DNA from: Mesostigma viride
Taxonomy: Eukaryota; Streptophyta; Mesostigmatophyceae; Mesostigmatales; Mesostigmataceae
Direction of reading: 5' to 3'
Assembly (NCBI GenBank): GCA_009746045.1
Contig: RPFO01000156.1
Location: 4,600,091-4,664,090, forward strand
DNA: 64,000 nucleotides
The notes under the pieces were generated by a model. That model was not told the origin of the DNA, ran no database searches, and saw only the letters and a program-made list of their open reading frames with translations. Below, in pieces: positions 20,964 through 32,619 of the stretch (positions within the stretch are counted from its first letter, which is position 1; each line of letters begins with the position of its first letter). Made by a program: the position numbers and the translations under genes.

Positions 20964-21710
20964 GCTTAACATCCATGAAATATGCTCATTGTATAATGGT
21001 TTACGATTTATGAATGCAGGGGGGTCGCTACGCGAGTGACCAACAAGCACTCAAGTCAACAATATGCCCAGAAAGAAGGCAGGGCCAGGTAAAGTAAAGG
21101 CTGGTCCTGAAAATGCACCCAGGGTGCCCACAACATGTCTACTACGTTACACCCTCGCTATCCTAGACCCTGCAGCCTGCCGGGGGGGGCACAAAATGTA
21201 ACTGGCAGCCAGGGACCATGGTGCAGGCCAAACAGCAGGTGTAAAGCTAGCTCAAAGCTAGCTCAGTCCAAAGAATGAAATAATAAGAAGCAAATACTTG
21301 GCAAGGTTAGGTCCATGATCGTTATTGGAGGCTTGGCTGCCACCACGGTGCTCGACAATGATGCTGAAGCCTTCAATTATATATAAAGCAGATACTGCAA
21401 AGAGGCACAAATAGCAATACAAGCACAATGTAAGCATGACAAGCTCAAGTTTCCAAGCCAGTCTAGCTCACTTGGACATGAGTTAAAGCGTTGGAAACAT
21501 ATGGGCAACATCCCAGCAGGCCTTGAAAAAGTTTTCAGCAACAAGGCAGTATATGTTTTAAATCAAACTACCACATTGCAATTCTAAGCACAGTGACTTC
21601 TGCTTGCTGCTGTTTTGACGACACAAGGCCGTTTACCTTTTCAGTGACAACACGGGAAAAGAAAGCATTACCCAGCAAACTTCCTTTAAGTTCCCCGGAC
21701 ATAGGCGTAA

Positions 21711-22355
21711 TCACAACCACGACGTTGGGCATCGAAAAGAACCGGAATCATAAAGTCTGCGGGAGTTATAAGCTACGATACTCTTGACACGCTTATTTAG
21801 AACGACGCGGTTGCGGATGACATCCGGAACCTTGTTCTTGACGTGCGCCCAGGCCGCCAGCTGCGCGGAACAGCTCAAGAAATATATATTAAAGGACGGT
21901 GACGCCCGGGAAGCACCCAGCCTTGCGGCAAAAGTAAAATATGGCTCGCGCTCGCCGTGGTTTTCGCCAGGCGTGACTGCGATATCACGACGAAAAAATG
22001 GAGACTCTTTGACCCATCTAACTGCCCAGGTCCCTCTGTTGCCCGGGTCGCCCATTAGCCCAGAAGCGTACCATAACCCATACTCGCGATATCCGCAGCT
22101 ACTGGGCGGAAAAAGAAATTGTAAAACCGAACAGCATACTGACCTATCATGCCATCTACGTAGCTTCCAGAATTTCTTCACCGTTGCCAAAATCCGTTCA
22201 TGAACAATATTTTCGACGTACACAAAGCACCTGCACGTCAATCTCCCCTGACATTGGTTATCTGCCCCATCTTCATGATCTAACACGCAAACACCTAAAG
22301 TATTTGCATAACACAGGCGTTTTGCCCTCTGGTTCTCAGTTTCACTCATTGCCAT
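21711..22355 (-). CDS. Unknown FB core protein, 214 codons
   Basis: Open from ATG 22355 (MAMSETENQRAKRLCYANTL) to a stop at 21711, and identical in FB2 (38945-39589). It has a Cys-rich first third, the segment VKKFWKLRRWHDRSVCCSVL, and a basic C-terminus (KNKVPDVIRNRVVLNKRVKS). No domain is recognised. Identity between copies may only reflect recent duplication. A second short frame starts inside its 3' end (ATG 21733, MPNVVVVITPMSGELKGSLL) and reaches a GTAAAC donor at 21634, so the real gene may be spliced and this frame partly fortuitous. Confidence 0.4.
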   Translation of the reverse strand: MAMSETENQRAKRLCYANTLGVCVLDHEDGADNQCQGRLTCRCFVYVENIVHERILATVKKFWKLRRWHDRSVCCSVLQFLFPPSSCGYREYGLWYASGLMGDPGNRGTWAVRWVKESPFFRRDIAVTPGENHGEREPYFTFAARLGASRASPSFNIYFLSCSAQLAAWAHVKNKVPDVIRNRVVLNKRVKSIVAYNSRRLYDSGSFRCPTSWL

Positions 22356-22599
22356 ATCATATTATGCAGGCACGTTTTGGTAAACAATCGCCGGCGACGT
22401 TGGTTTTGTTCGTGCGCGCACAAAGTAATTACCGGTAGTGCTTGGCAGGCTGTACGCACCTGCAGCCGCGCGCGCGCAAAGACGACGGTCACTGTGCTTT
22501 GTTCATTCAAATGCCATTTGCATGCGAGGCTCGGACAACACCGCGGACTGTTTGAATCAGAATTTTTTCACTTTTGGATGGTCCTTCGTTTCTCGCATG

Positions 22600-23215
22600 T
22601 TCAGCCCAGTTCAGGTTGTACGGTCAGTGTTGGGGGTCGGTGCATGGGTTCTCAATGGAATTCTCAATGGAATGCCGCAACAGCCCATTTTCATTGAGAA
22701 TGCAAGTCCTTTTCGCATGTTCAGCCCAGTTCAGGCTGTACGGTCAGTGTTGGGGGTCGGTGAATGGGTTCTCAATGGAATTCTCAATGGAATGCCGCAA
22801 CAGCCCATTTTCATTGAGAATGCAAGACCTTTTTGCATGTTCAGCCCAGTTCAGGCTGTACGGTCAGTGTTGGGGGTCGTTGAATGAGTTCTCAATGGAA
22901 TTCTCAATGGAATGCCGCAACAGCCCATTTTCATTGAGAATGCAAGTCCTTTTCGCATGTTCAGCCCAGTTCAGGCTGTACGGTCAGTGTTGGGGGTCGG
23001 TGAATGAGTTCTCAATGGAATTCTCAATGGAATGCCGCAACAGCCCATTTTCATTGAGAATGCAAGTCCTTTTCGCATGTTCAGCCCAATTCAGGCTGTA
23101 CGGTCAGTGTTGGGGGTCGGTGAATGAGTTCTGAATGGAATTCTCAATGGAATGCCGTTACAGCCCATTTTCATTGAGAATGCAAGACCTTTTCGTATGT
23201 TCTGGCTGTACGGTC
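22600..23215 (+). repeat. 120-bp coding minisatellite in the FB1 core
   Basis: Five units of exactly 120 bp plus a partial one. Because 120 is a multiple of three, two plus-strand frames stay open (22438-22887 and 22574-23134). One frame gives a 40-residue unit containing MFSPVQAVRSVLGV, WVLNGILNGMPQQPIFIENA. FB2 has one more unit. It is unclear whether either frame is translated. Confidence 0.85.
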
Positions 23216-23409
23216 AGTGTTGGGGGTCGGTGAATGAATTCTGCATGAATGGAACTTTCATACGCCGCGCTGAGTCGGTGGAAGATCGAGCCACAAAAGA
23301 GGCAGGAGAGGCATCATTGGGAGAGGCGTGCCAACCCCGAGCGAGACGATGGTGAATTCGATCAAATTGGCTGATTGCAATAATTTTGCGGAGCTAGAAT
23401 AATCGCTCG

Positions 23410-23690
23410 TGACGGCCTTTAGTAAGGAGCACGACATGGCCCATCTGCTATACTCCGATGGCGACGATGAAATAGTGGGATTTGATGAGGTGCAGGCTGC
23501 GCTTTGCGCATGCCCCGGTGTGCAGTTGCCAAATCTTCCACCTGCGAGCATTGCGCGAGGGAAGGCGGACATTACTGAGTGCATTCGCAAGCAGGTCGCC
23601 CAGCGTTCCACGGCAATGAAGCAAGCCAAGGCCACCCCGCGCCACAAGCGCCGGCCTCCCATCATTCCTGATTCAGACTCTGATGACTAG
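23410..23690 (+). pseudogene. C-terminus of the FB Tudor-like protein (5' part deleted)
   Basis: Reads VTAFSKEHDMAHLLYSDGDD and EIVGFDEVQAALCACPGVQL to a basic/acidic tail ending PDSDSDD and a stop. Identical to the end of the FB2 protein (stop 42405). At 23409/23410 the upstream 1361 bp present in FB2 are missing, so most of the chromatin-reader-like domain is gone. ATG 23436 could be used, but the product would lack the fold's first strands. Confidence 0.65.
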
Positions 23691-23939
23691 CCTTGCCGCA
23701 TGTGGCTTTTAATTTTTCATGGCTGCCCTACCTTCTCGGTGCATGCTTTGCGGCTAGCAGCCTTGTGATCAACACATTCCGTGTCTTATGACCTTGGTTC
23801 ATAGGTTTATTACATGTCCTTACAATTGGTAGAACATATATCAAATGGGATAAAACCATATTTGGGTGAACAGGTTTCATGGCTCATGGCTCATCTATTT
23901 TTTTTCAATGGGATATGACGTAAAAGCTGGCAATGTGCA

Positions 23940-25862
23940 TTTTCTAAATGCTGCCTGCAAGAATCCAACTTGATATGAGTTCATTTGTTCACTATTCATA
24001 TTTGTTTCATGTAAGTTAACCGAGAAAATGACGAAAAACTGCAAATGTATGCTGTCACATGTCACCATTTGAGCTCAGAATGAGCCCAATTTTTGTGGGT
24101 GGTCTATTTTCATGGTCTAGATGCTGCCTGCAAGAATCCAGCCTGAAATGAGTTCATTTGTTCACTATTCATATTTGTTTCATGTAAGAAAAGGGGGAAA
24201 ATGACGAAAAACTGCACATGTATGCTGTCACATGTCACCATTTGAGCTCAAAATGAGCCCAATTTTCGTGGGTGGTCTATTTTCATGGTATAAATGCTGC
24301 CTGCAAGAATCCAGCCTGATATGAGTTCATTTGTTCACTATTCATATTTGTTTCATGTAAGAAAAGGGGGAAAATGACGAAAAACTGCACATGTATGCTG
24401 TCACATGTCACCATTTGAGCTCAGAATGAGCCCAATTTTCGTGGGTGGTCTATTTTCATGGTATAAATGCTGCCTGCAAGAATCCAGCCTGAAATGAGTT
24501 CATTTGTCCACTATTCATATTTGTTGCATGTAAGAAAAGGGGGAAAATGACGAAAAACTGCACATGTATGCTGATCACATGTATGCTGTCACATGTCACC
24601 ATTTGAGCTCAGAATGAGCCCAATTTTTGTGGGTGGTCTATTTTCATGGTCTACATGCTGCCTGCAAGAATCCAGCCTGATATGAGTTCATTTGTCCACT
24701 ATTCATATTTGTTTCATGTAAGAAAAGGGGGAAAATGACGAAAAACTGCACATGTATGCGGTCAAATGTCACCATTTGAGCTCAGAATGAGCCCAATTTT
24801 TGTGGGTGGTCTATTTTCATGGTCTAGATGCTGCCTGCAAGAACCCAGCCTGATATGAGTTCATTTGTTCACTGTTCATATTTGTTTCATGTAAGAAAAG
24901 GGGGAAAATGACGAAAAACTGCACATGTATGCTGTCACATGTCACCATTTGAGCTCAGAATGAGCCCAATTTTTGTGGGTGGTCTATTTTCATGGTCTAG
25001 ATGCTGCCTGCAAGAATCCAGCCTGATATGAGTTCATTTGTTCACTATTCATATTTGTTTCATGTAAGAAAAGGGGGAAAATGACGAAAAACTGCACATG
25101 TATGCGGTCAAATGTCACCATTTGAGCTCAGAATGAGCCCAATTTTTGAGGGAGGTCTATTTTCATGGTCTAGATGCTGCCTGCAAGAACCCAGCCTGAT
25201 ATGAGTTCATTTGTTCACTGTTCATATTTGTTTCATGTAAGAAAAGGGGGAAAATGACGAAAAACTGCACATGTATGCTGTCACATGTCACCATTTGAGC
25301 TCAGAATGAGCCCAATTTTTGTGGGTGGTCTATTTTCATGGTCTAGATGCTGCCTGCAAGAATCCAGCCTGATATGAGTTCATTTGTTCACTATTCATAT
25401 TTGTTGCATGTAAGAAAAGGGGGAAAATGACGAAAAACTGCACATGTATGCGGTCACATGTCACCATTTGAGCTCAGAATGAGCCCAATTTTTGTGGGTG
25501 GTCTATTTTCATGGTATAGATGCTGCCTGCAAGAACCCAGCCTGATACGAGTTCATTTGTTCACTGTTCATATTTGTTTCATGTAAGAAAAGGGGGGAAA
25601 TGACGAAAAACTGCACATGTATGCTGTCACATGTCACCATTTGAGCTCAGAATGAGCCCAATTTTTGTGGGTGGTCTATTTTCATGGTATAAATGCTGCC
25701 TGCAAGAATCCAGCCTGATATGAGTTCATTTGTTCACTATTCATATTTGTTTCATGTAAGAAAAGGGGGAAAATGACGAAAAACTGCACATGTATGCTGT
25801 CACATGTCACCATTTGAGCTCAGAATGAGCCCAATTTTTGTGGGTGGTCTATTTTCATGGTC
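23940..25862 (-). repeat. FB1 right arm: inverted ~173-bp tandem units
   Basis: About eleven units in the reverse orientation of the left arm. The unit next to the core carries the variant GTAAGTTAACCGAGAAAATG near 24012, also present in FB2 at 42727, so the inner edge of this arm is colinear in both elements. Confidence 0.9.
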
Positions 25863-25977
25863 TGAAGGCTGGATGACCCCTGCTTTATTGACAAATATAA
25901 GGATTTAATCACATGTGGAAAAATTGAGTAAAATTTATGAAATTGAGCAAACACTTATGAATCCCCTCAAGGCTGTG

Positions 25978-26021
25978 CAGCAGTACCCTCTGCTCCGTGG
26001 GCTCATGGGCCCCATTGATTA
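25978..26021 (+). pseudogene. Copia pol 3' end, continued after FB1
   Basis: Joined to the frame left at 18210, the sequence continues as AVQQYPLLRGLMGPID and stops at 26019-26021. This fixes the FB1 insertion point within the last codons of the Copia frame. Confidence 0.6.
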
Positions 26022-26077
26022 ATTAATTGCATGGAAACATAACTCCGTTGGGAGTATCTGTAGCACATATCCCTGAG
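26022..26077 (-). mobile_element. S1 element, part split by the LINE
   Basis: (TTAA) tail, hairpin remnant AACTCCGTTGGGAGT near 26041, then ACATATCCCTGAG. The element continues at 31226-31267 (AAGGGGCATATGGCCTGTAATA) on the far side of the LINE, so it was the LINE's target. Confidence 0.75.
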
Positions 26078-26361
26078 TGAGAATGATGCCCATGCAAGCA
26101 CGCCGAGCTATGGATGCCGAGAATGCTCATAACTTTTGATTCCGGGCATGAAATTTGGTCGGGTAAATTGCTACAGACTCGCTTTTTGATGACGAACACG
26201 CTGATCTAATTTTTGGCAGCCATCGCCAAGGATTTCGAAAGTTATCGCCGGCGGCCTGCCCAGCAGATATCGCTATTTTTCTGCACGATTATGGCGGCAC
26301 CACGCACGTGAGCCGTGCGCCTGCGCCCCCTGCCATCGTCTAGGTGCTATTAAACGTAGCC

Positions 26362-27537
26362 ATGGAGGCCCCCGCATCGTCTTCAGCTCTTGCTGCCGAG
26401 TCTCTCGAGGACAAACTTGCTGCAAACAAAATCGCCACCGACATTGCCGCGGCCAAGAAAGCCGCTAACAAGCGCACCAAGACTTCGGCAGCGACTTCGG
26501 AAGCAACGCCGATAGCGGTTGAAACCTCCTTGCCGGACTCCATTTCTTCCTCATTCTACATGCCAGACGCACGTTTGAGCCTGGACGACATCGCTGCCTT
26601 CCTTGGCTTCAGCGACGCCGAGGTGCGACGCGTGCTGCAGCTCCGCTACGAACACAACGCCCCGATTCGCCACCCTCGCACCGGCCAGGTTATGGACGCT
26701 CCTTCGGATACCATTGATGCTTTGGAGCCCAAGGATTGCCGTCTTGCATGTCTTATTTCGTGCTGCTCTGAACTTGTCGAGCTGCCGGCGACACCCATCG
26801 CCAGGCCAGCCCCCGCGCCCGACACTACCGTGCCGCTGCAGGACCTCGCACAGTCTTTTACGACCGTGCAGGGCGACATTAAGGTCCTGAAGGAGACGAT
26901 GCTGGAGCTGAAGAAAGCCATGGCAGCCCCTGCCAAAACTACCACGTTTGCCGATGTCACCGGCAAGCAATTGACCACCATCGTTCAACAGGCGGCCAAG
27001 TCTGCAGCTACCGCTGCGGTCACCCAGAATGAAGTGCAGCAACGCCAACGCAATATGGTAATCAAAGGCTTCCAGAAAGGCGCGGCAGCACAGGAGACAG
27101 CACACTCACTTGCCGAGGAGCTGCGCGGCCCAGCGTTTCTGGGGAAGCTGCAGCTCCAGAACCGTGTTGCCATTGAACGTGCCATTCGGCTGCCAGGCCC
27201 TCTGGGCCTGGTCGTCGTCACCATGGCCTCCATGCACGACAAACGCCTCGTGCTGGGAGCACGTCGTCTGCTCCAACGCGGTGACTTCAGCCTCGACGAG
27301 GACTACACGACGGCTCAACTGAAGGCGAGGAGCGCGGTGTGGAACAGCACCATCGTCCAGGAGACCAAGAAGCAAGAGACCAAGGGTAAGCGCATTAAGT
27401 TGCGTCTGCTTCAGGATGGCTCCTTTGCAGCATTCTTTGATGGGCACAGGATTACAGGTGTTCCGATTAACACCCCCGGAGCGGAGTCTCGTCAGGCGTC
27501 TAGCCAGAAGGGTGCTGCCTCTGTTGGTAGACAGTAG
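26362..27537 (+). CDS. LINE ORF1 protein, RNA-binding (391 aa)
   Basis: Starts at ATG 26362 (MEAPASSSALAAESLEDKLA). In order: an Ala/Lys-rich N-terminus; a segment at about residues 65-105 (DIAAFLGFSDAEVRRVLQLR); a helical stretch at about 165-195 (VQGDIKVLKETMLELKKAM), a candidate coiled coil; TTFADVTGKQL; an RRM-like core from about 235 (RNMVIKGFQKG ... VAIERAIRLPGP ... LVVVTMAS); and a C-terminal domain from about 295 (LVLGARRLLQRGDFSLDEDY). In L1 elements such proteins trimerise, coat the element RNA and act as nucleic-acid chaperones. No frameshift is seen, unlike ORF2. No CCHC knuckle. Confidence 0.8.
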   Translation: MEAPASSSALAAESLEDKLAANKIATDIAAAKKAANKRTKTSAATSEATPIAVETSLPDSISSSFYMPDARLSLDDIAAFLGFSDAEVRRVLQLRYEHNAPIRHPRTGQVMDAPSDTIDALEPKDCRLACLISCCSELVELPATPIARPAPAPDTTVPLQDLAQSFTTVQGDIKVLKETMLELKKAMAAPAKTTTFADVTGKQLTTIVQQAAKSAATAAVTQNEVQQRQRNMVIKGFQKGAAAQETAHSLAEELRGPAFLGKLQLQNRVAIERAIRLPGPLGLVVVTMASMHDKRLVLGARRLLQRGDFSLDEDYTTAQLKARSAVWNSTIVQETKKQETKGKRIKLRLLQDGSFAAFFDGHRITGVPINTPGAESRQASSQKGAASVGRQ

Positions 27538-27611
27538 GTAGACAACCTTCCTCGTCGGCTCGCGGCTAACAGGCTTCGGGGACAGCCTCTAAATAGTCCC
27601 GTTCCACTACC

Positions 27612-30600
27612 ATGCATCGACCTAACAGTCGACTGAGACACATGGTGGTGCCGGTATCTCGGGCCAGAACGACAGCTCTCAGCAGCAAGATTAGCAACAC
27701 CCAACGCATGCTAGATTTCCTACGCCTCTGCGTTGCGCAAGCATCCCCGAATACCCAGAGCAGGCGGCAGGCTCGCATCCTACGCCTGCAGGACAAAATA
27801 AATGCGATGAAAAGCACTATTTCCACCGCTTCCCTTCCCCCCTCCGTTCCACCCCCACCTCCATTCCCCGCCGCACCCACCCCCATCACCCATCGTCGTT
27901 CTCCCCTGGTGGGCCAGCAGGCATCCTTGGCCCTTGCCACTTTTAACACCCGCACATTGCTAGATGACGACCATAGCTGCCGGATCGAGGAGCTAGTCGC
28001 ATTTTGCATTGAGCATCGTGTATCTATATTAGGCGTCCAGGAACACCGCCGCACGGTGCCACTTGGCCTGGTGAGCACTGCTCGCTTGGCGGGTGGCTGG
28101 CGGTTTTACTTCGCTGGCAGCGGTACGTCTGGCCAAGGTGGTGTTGGTCTTTTGTGTTCGCCGCTGGCAGTTGCTAGCCTCAGCACGCTTAAGTTTCTAA
28201 CCCCACGCCTTATGGTAGCACATTTCACCTCTGTCGAGGGGCGGTCTAAACACCACCTCACGGTGGGGGTGGGCTACGCACCCCACAGTGGTCTACCTGA
28301 TTCGGCCCGTGAGGAGTTCTTCGAATCTTTGCATGACCTTGAGAGGGTCACTCCGGCCCGCCACTTTTTGGTTATGCTGCTCGACGCCAATGCCACGCTC
28401 CCCGTGGGCACTGCTGGCAGTCGCTTTGCGCCTGCTGACACGGAAGCTAACGCCAATACTCCCCTTTTCTCTGCCTTTTTGCGGGATAGCGGGATGGTTG
28501 CTGTCAACTGTCAATTCCAACGTCCCTCACAGGACTTGGTCACTTTTCGTGGCCCTAACGGCCGTCAGGCCTGTCTGGACTATGTGGTGGTACGGCAGCC
28601 CAGGTGTACCTCGGTTCTGGACGCCCGAGTGTTTGACACGCCCACGGTGTGCTCTGACCACCGGTTGGTGCGCGCGACCCTTCGGCTCCGGTTCCACGTC
28701 CCCACGCGCCGCGCCCAGTGGTCCGCCCTGACTGGTCTGCTCTACGTCCGGTCAAGGGAGATCCTGAGGACTGGACGGACGCCGAGCACGAGCGGAACTG
28801 GTGCCGACGGAAGTACCTGTCGGCACTGGACGCCCGGGCGGACGTCGACAAGCTGGACAATGGTGCCCCCAACGCAGCCATTTTTGCGGGCTTTGCGGCC
28901 CGTGCCCCGTTGCTGGCGGCCCGGCACCTGCCGGTCATGCCCCGCCGCCGCCCCGGCCCGCTCTACCGCCAGGACCCCAAGGTCTTGGCCGCCCGGCACC
29001 GCCTCAAGCGTAACCGGGACCCGCTGCAGAAACCATCGCTCAAGGCCGCCCTTGTGGAGGCCTACGCGCACGCTCAGGACGCGGAGGCGGCCCAGTGCAT
29101 CGCGGATGCCAAGGCCTGCCAGGCCGCAACCAGGGCAAGGACATGTGGTACCACCTCGACCGGCTCGGCGGCCGGCGGCAGCGCACCCCGGTGGAGCATA
29201 CGGGGGACGGCACGGCGCCGGTAAGCCTTGACCGCTGGTTGGCCCACAATGTTTCCTTGACCGGTGGGGCTCGCGCCCCCCCCCGCCGCTGCACCCCGAG
29301 ACGGCCGCCCGCCTCGGGGTCGCCGGACCCCCGCCGCCACCGGCGCCCCCCTCCTCGGCCGCGGACTACCAAGTCCCCGCCTTGCAGGAGGGCCGCCTTG
29401 CCACTGACGACGTTGTCCCCCCTTCACTTTGGAGGAATTGGACGGCGCCCTTGCTCGCCTGCGGTACGATGCAGCGGTCGGTGCCGACCACCTTTCTGCT
29501 GAGCTGCTGAAGACCCCTGATCTGGCGGTTAGGGATCTTCTGCTGGCGTTCTGCAACCGTGTCCTGCTCTCTGACGAGCCTCCGCCTGCTGAGTGGCAGA
29601 CGGCCATCCGCGTCATGCTGTACAAGAAGGGCTCTGCTGCTGACCCCGGCAACTACCGGGGTGTCTGCCTCCAGAGCGCCGCGCTGAAGGTCTTCATGCG
29701 CATGATGCTGCACAGGCTCCGCGCCGCGCTGGACCCACACCTGGGTGAGTCTCAGATGGGTTTCCGTAGTGGTCGTAACACTGTCATGGCTGTGTTTGTC
29801 GCGCGCCGGTTGATGGAGGAGGTGCGTCGACTTCCCCCTGACAGTTTGCCGCTGGTCTTCATTTTTGTTGACTATATCAAGGCCTTTGACACGGTTCTCT
29901 GGGAGGCTCTTTGGGCCATCCTAGCTCTGGATCGGGTACCACCTGCGTTTATTGCTGCCATTCGCCGACTGTATGAGGGCTCACAGGCAGTAGTGCGGAC
30001 TGCGGAGGGCACCACTCCACCATTCCCCCTTCACCACGGGGTGTGGCAAGGTTGTGTCCTGTCCCCATACCTGTTCATTATTGTCGTGGATCACGTCATG
30101 CGCCGGGCACGTGCGCGCTTTACTGCTCTTAAGGGGTTCGAGCCAGGCTTGGACATCCTTAACGTGAAAGAGCACGGCGGGGTTAGACCGGGGTACCGCC
30201 TTGCCGACCTGATTTATGCGGATGATACCACCCTCATCGAGAGCCCCGAGCACATTCAGACCTGGCTGGACTGCCTGGGCCTGGAGGCGCGGGCGGTGGG
30301 GTTGGAGATTAGTGTCAAGACTGAGGCGATGGTGATAGGGGCCTCCAGTAAACCACCGCTGCCGCGCCTGCTCGACGGGACGGAGGTCCCGTTCCGCGAC
30401 CGCTTCAAGCTGTTGGGGAGCTGGCTTCCTGACACCGACGACGATGTGGACACCCGCATCGCCCTCGCCTGGGCCAAGCTCCGTTCGCTCACACCTTACT
30501 GGCGCTCGAAGGGCCTGGACGGGCACCGCAAACGCATGCTCTTCAAGGTCCTCGTCCTCACGGTGCTCACGTATGGCGCCGAGGCGTGGACCCTCCCACC

Positions 30601-31078
30601 CAAACTGGCAGCTCGGCTCGACGGCACAGTTTACAGGATGCTCCGGCAGGTCCTTAACGTAGGTTTTTCCGAGCGTCCGTCATCAGAGTCTTTGTATCAT
30701 GGCATGCCTCGTGTTTCGGACGAGATTAGGCAGCGTAGGATAGCATTTGTAGGACACCTTGCCCGCACTAGCCAGGTCGACACCACCCTTGGTCTGGCCG
30801 GCCCCCAGCGGCTTGGCCAGCCAGGGCGGCATATTCTGACCTGGCCTGGCCCCGCGGACATTCCCAAAAGGGTAGGGAAACCTGTCACCAACTACGTTCA
30901 GATGTTGCTGGACGACCTAGTGGTCCCAGCCCAGTTTGAGCACCGCATACACTCTCTCTCCCGTCTTTGGACTGTCATGCAGGACAAGACGCGGTGGAAG
31001 AAGATTGTCAAGGCGCACACGCCCGACCCTGTGGGCAAGCCACCTCCCCCCAAGCGGAGGAGGCGTTTTGATGAGTAG
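27612..31078 (+). pseudogene. LINE ORF2: AP endonuclease and reverse transcriptase, frameshifted
   Basis: The first frame (27612 to about 28715) carries all AP-endonuclease landmarks: ATFNTRTL, GVQEHRR, VGVGYAPHS, LLDANATL and CSDHRLV. The RT frame (29429-31078) carries YKKGSAADPGNYRGVCLQSA, GFRSGRNT, FVDYIKAFDTV (motif A), GVWQGCVLSPYLF (motif B) and LIYADDTTLI (motif C, catalytic DD). Between them the frame shifts at about 28715, 29116, 29275 (a C-run) and 29415, judged by comparison with the minus-strand copy at 45.9-47.9 kb. Single-base slips in C/G runs explain most. Role: nicks DNA and reverse-transcribes element RNA at the nick. This copy cannot make full-length protein unless some shifts are sequencing errors. 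No C-terminal CCHC was seen. Confidence 0.88.
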
Positions 31079-31164
31079 TGTAGTTAGGATTTTCTAGATA
31101 GCCTAGCGTTAGTATAGTTCGACCACGCGGCTTCCTCCACCCCATCCATCATGGAATATGTGCT

Positions 31165-31189
31165 ACATGACCTCCCCACGGAGGCATGT
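31165..31189 (+). other. LINE 3'-terminal hairpin
   Basis: Outer stem ACATG/CATGT, bulged A, inner stem CCTCC/GGAGG, loop CCAC, directly followed by ATAATTTAATTTAATT and a T-run. In 'stringent' LINEs such a 3' stem-loop is what the RT recognises. Confidence 0.85.
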
Positions 31190-31267
31190 TATAATTTAAT
31201 TTAATTTTTTTTTAATATCCCTGAGAAGGGGCATATGGCCTGTAATACATTCTGGGCTACTTCCTGC

Positions 31268-32527
31268 CCATAGTCCGGGAATGGGTTTTTGGCATTTTTA
31301 GACCCCTGAAAATGGAAAAAATCATAACTCATAGGCCACAACTCCAAATACCCCCAACCAAGGTGCTAGGAGTATCTACACTTCAAGGGCTTTCAGAAAA
31401 TGCAATAATATCCCGAGTCCATTCAGTGCTTTGCAAGATATTTACTGCCAAAGTTGGACAAAAGACGATCATTTTCAGGCAAGGGAAATCCCCTTAGTAG
31501 TTTACCCCTGCAGGGAGGGTTCTAAAAAATTATTCTGGGGTTGGACAATGTCAATAGATAGTGCCACCATGCTTTCCTTGGGTCAGACCGCACGGATAGC
31601 CCATCTGACCTATATAATGCGCTCACTTACGTGTGTGGGTTACGCGCGCGTAAGCAGCCATCCATGAAATGCCACACAGTTATGCATTGTATACAGCCAC
31701 ATAGGACTGTCAAAAGTGCTGGGAAACAAAGAAGTGCTAAACCAGCACTAACGGAATGGCATCCTCCATAGAAACACCACAAACTGAGCAGATTTGGGGC
31801 TAATAGCACTCATACAGCAGGCATGGAAACCTGCTGCAAGAGGCACTGATACACTCGTGTAAAATGGATGTATAAACGACAGATTCCCGTGCAAACGACA
31901 TGCAAACACGTTGCCGTACCTGGCTTGATCACGACCTTTCCGGGTTCTGCTGGCCGGGACCCTCATATCTCACACTGGCTAATGCTTTCCAGGCATAGGC
32001 CGCCATAGCCGCATAATGCATGCATCCGACATGATTACCAGGTTGATGTTCTGTGCAAAGATGACCTATAAACGCATCCGAATTCACAGGGACGCTGCTG
32101 CGGATGTCCCGTACCAAACCTGGGTGCTCGGGCTGGCGCAGACTGCCGGGCCATAAGAAGAAAATCGAAATATGGCATGCCATTACTCATCTGGTACTGA
32201 CGACCAAGAAAGCAGTAATGTCCTACCTGTATTTTACCAATGCTATACATCTGGCCACCCCTGACCTACGAAAATCACGCATCATCATTCTGAGCAACAT
32301 TCTGAACCATTACAAGCCGCGAGACGCAAAATTTCCTTGATAACGGCACGCTAGCAGCCATATCTCGTTACGCGCGCGCGCGAGTGAAAATTTCCCGCCA
32401 AAGTCACGTGATACTGTCTCAATACACGTTGTATTTACCAGGCTATGGCGAATATTACCCCCAAACCTATGCATCACCTTCGTCCCTAAGTGTTCCCAGA
32501 CCCACCGGACCACTGACATCCGTCACG
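31268..32527. other. Unassigned region between the LINE and paired hairpins
   Basis: No coding or repeat match found. A TTACGCGCGCGTAA palindrome lies near 31640 and a related CGCG run near 32365. Confidence 0.5.
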
Positions 32528-32598
32528 GGTGGCGCGGCGCTCCTGGAATTAAGCGCCGCGCCACCGGGGGTCAAACAGGGCGATATATCGCCCTGTTT
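32528..32598. repeat. Two adjacent perfect hairpins
   Basis: First: 14-bp arms GGTGGCGCGGCGCT (32528-32541) and its exact complement (32552-32565) with a 10-nt loop. Second: a 26-bp perfect palindrome centred on ATAT (32573-32598), with arms AAACAGGGCGATA. They are separated by 7 bp. Not followed by a T-run and not obviously linked to a gene. Confidence 0.85.
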
Positions 32599-32619
32599 CC
32601 GGACTATGGGTTAAGGGTG

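Larger units (their letters stand above)
18211..25977. mobile_element. Foldback transposon FB1 (7767 bp)
   Basis: Terminal inverted repeats begin AGGGGATTCATAGGTGTTTG on the left and, in reverse, AGGGGATTCATAAGTGTTTG on the right. About 30 bp match before the two ends diverge. Flanks are GAAGG (18206-18210) and CAAGG (25978-25982), consistent with a 5-bp TSD with one change. Each arm is a tandem array of a ~173-bp unit in opposite orientation (left about 19428-20963, right about 23940-25862), enclosing a ~3-kb core. This matches the architecture of foldback elements. The core shares a 21711-22355 minus-strand frame, a 120-bp coding minisatellite and the C-terminus of a Tudor-like protein with FB2. 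It lacks 1361 bp present in FB2 (40764-42124). Confidence 0.85.
26078..31214 (+). mobile_element. Full-length APE-type LINE (about 5.1 kb)
   Basis: Flanked by the 11-bp TSD ATATCCCTGAG at 26067-26077 and 31215-31225, both within one S1 element. Order: 5' UTR (with GCTCATAACTTTTGATTCCGG near 26120, the block shared with the half-LINE 5' ends), ORF1 (26362-27537), ORF2 with AP-endonuclease and RT (27612-31078), 3' UTR, hairpin (31165-31189), A/T tail. The two-ORF layout with an RRM-type ORF1 and APE-RT ORF2 is that of L1-like elements. ORF1 is intact; ORF2 carries several frameshifts. Confidence 0.92.

Noticed and set aside
19428-25862. Regularly spaced repeats resembling a CRISPR array
   Set aside because: The unit is ~173 bp of contiguous tandem repeat without unique spacers, in inverted arms of a eukaryotic transposon; no cas genes.
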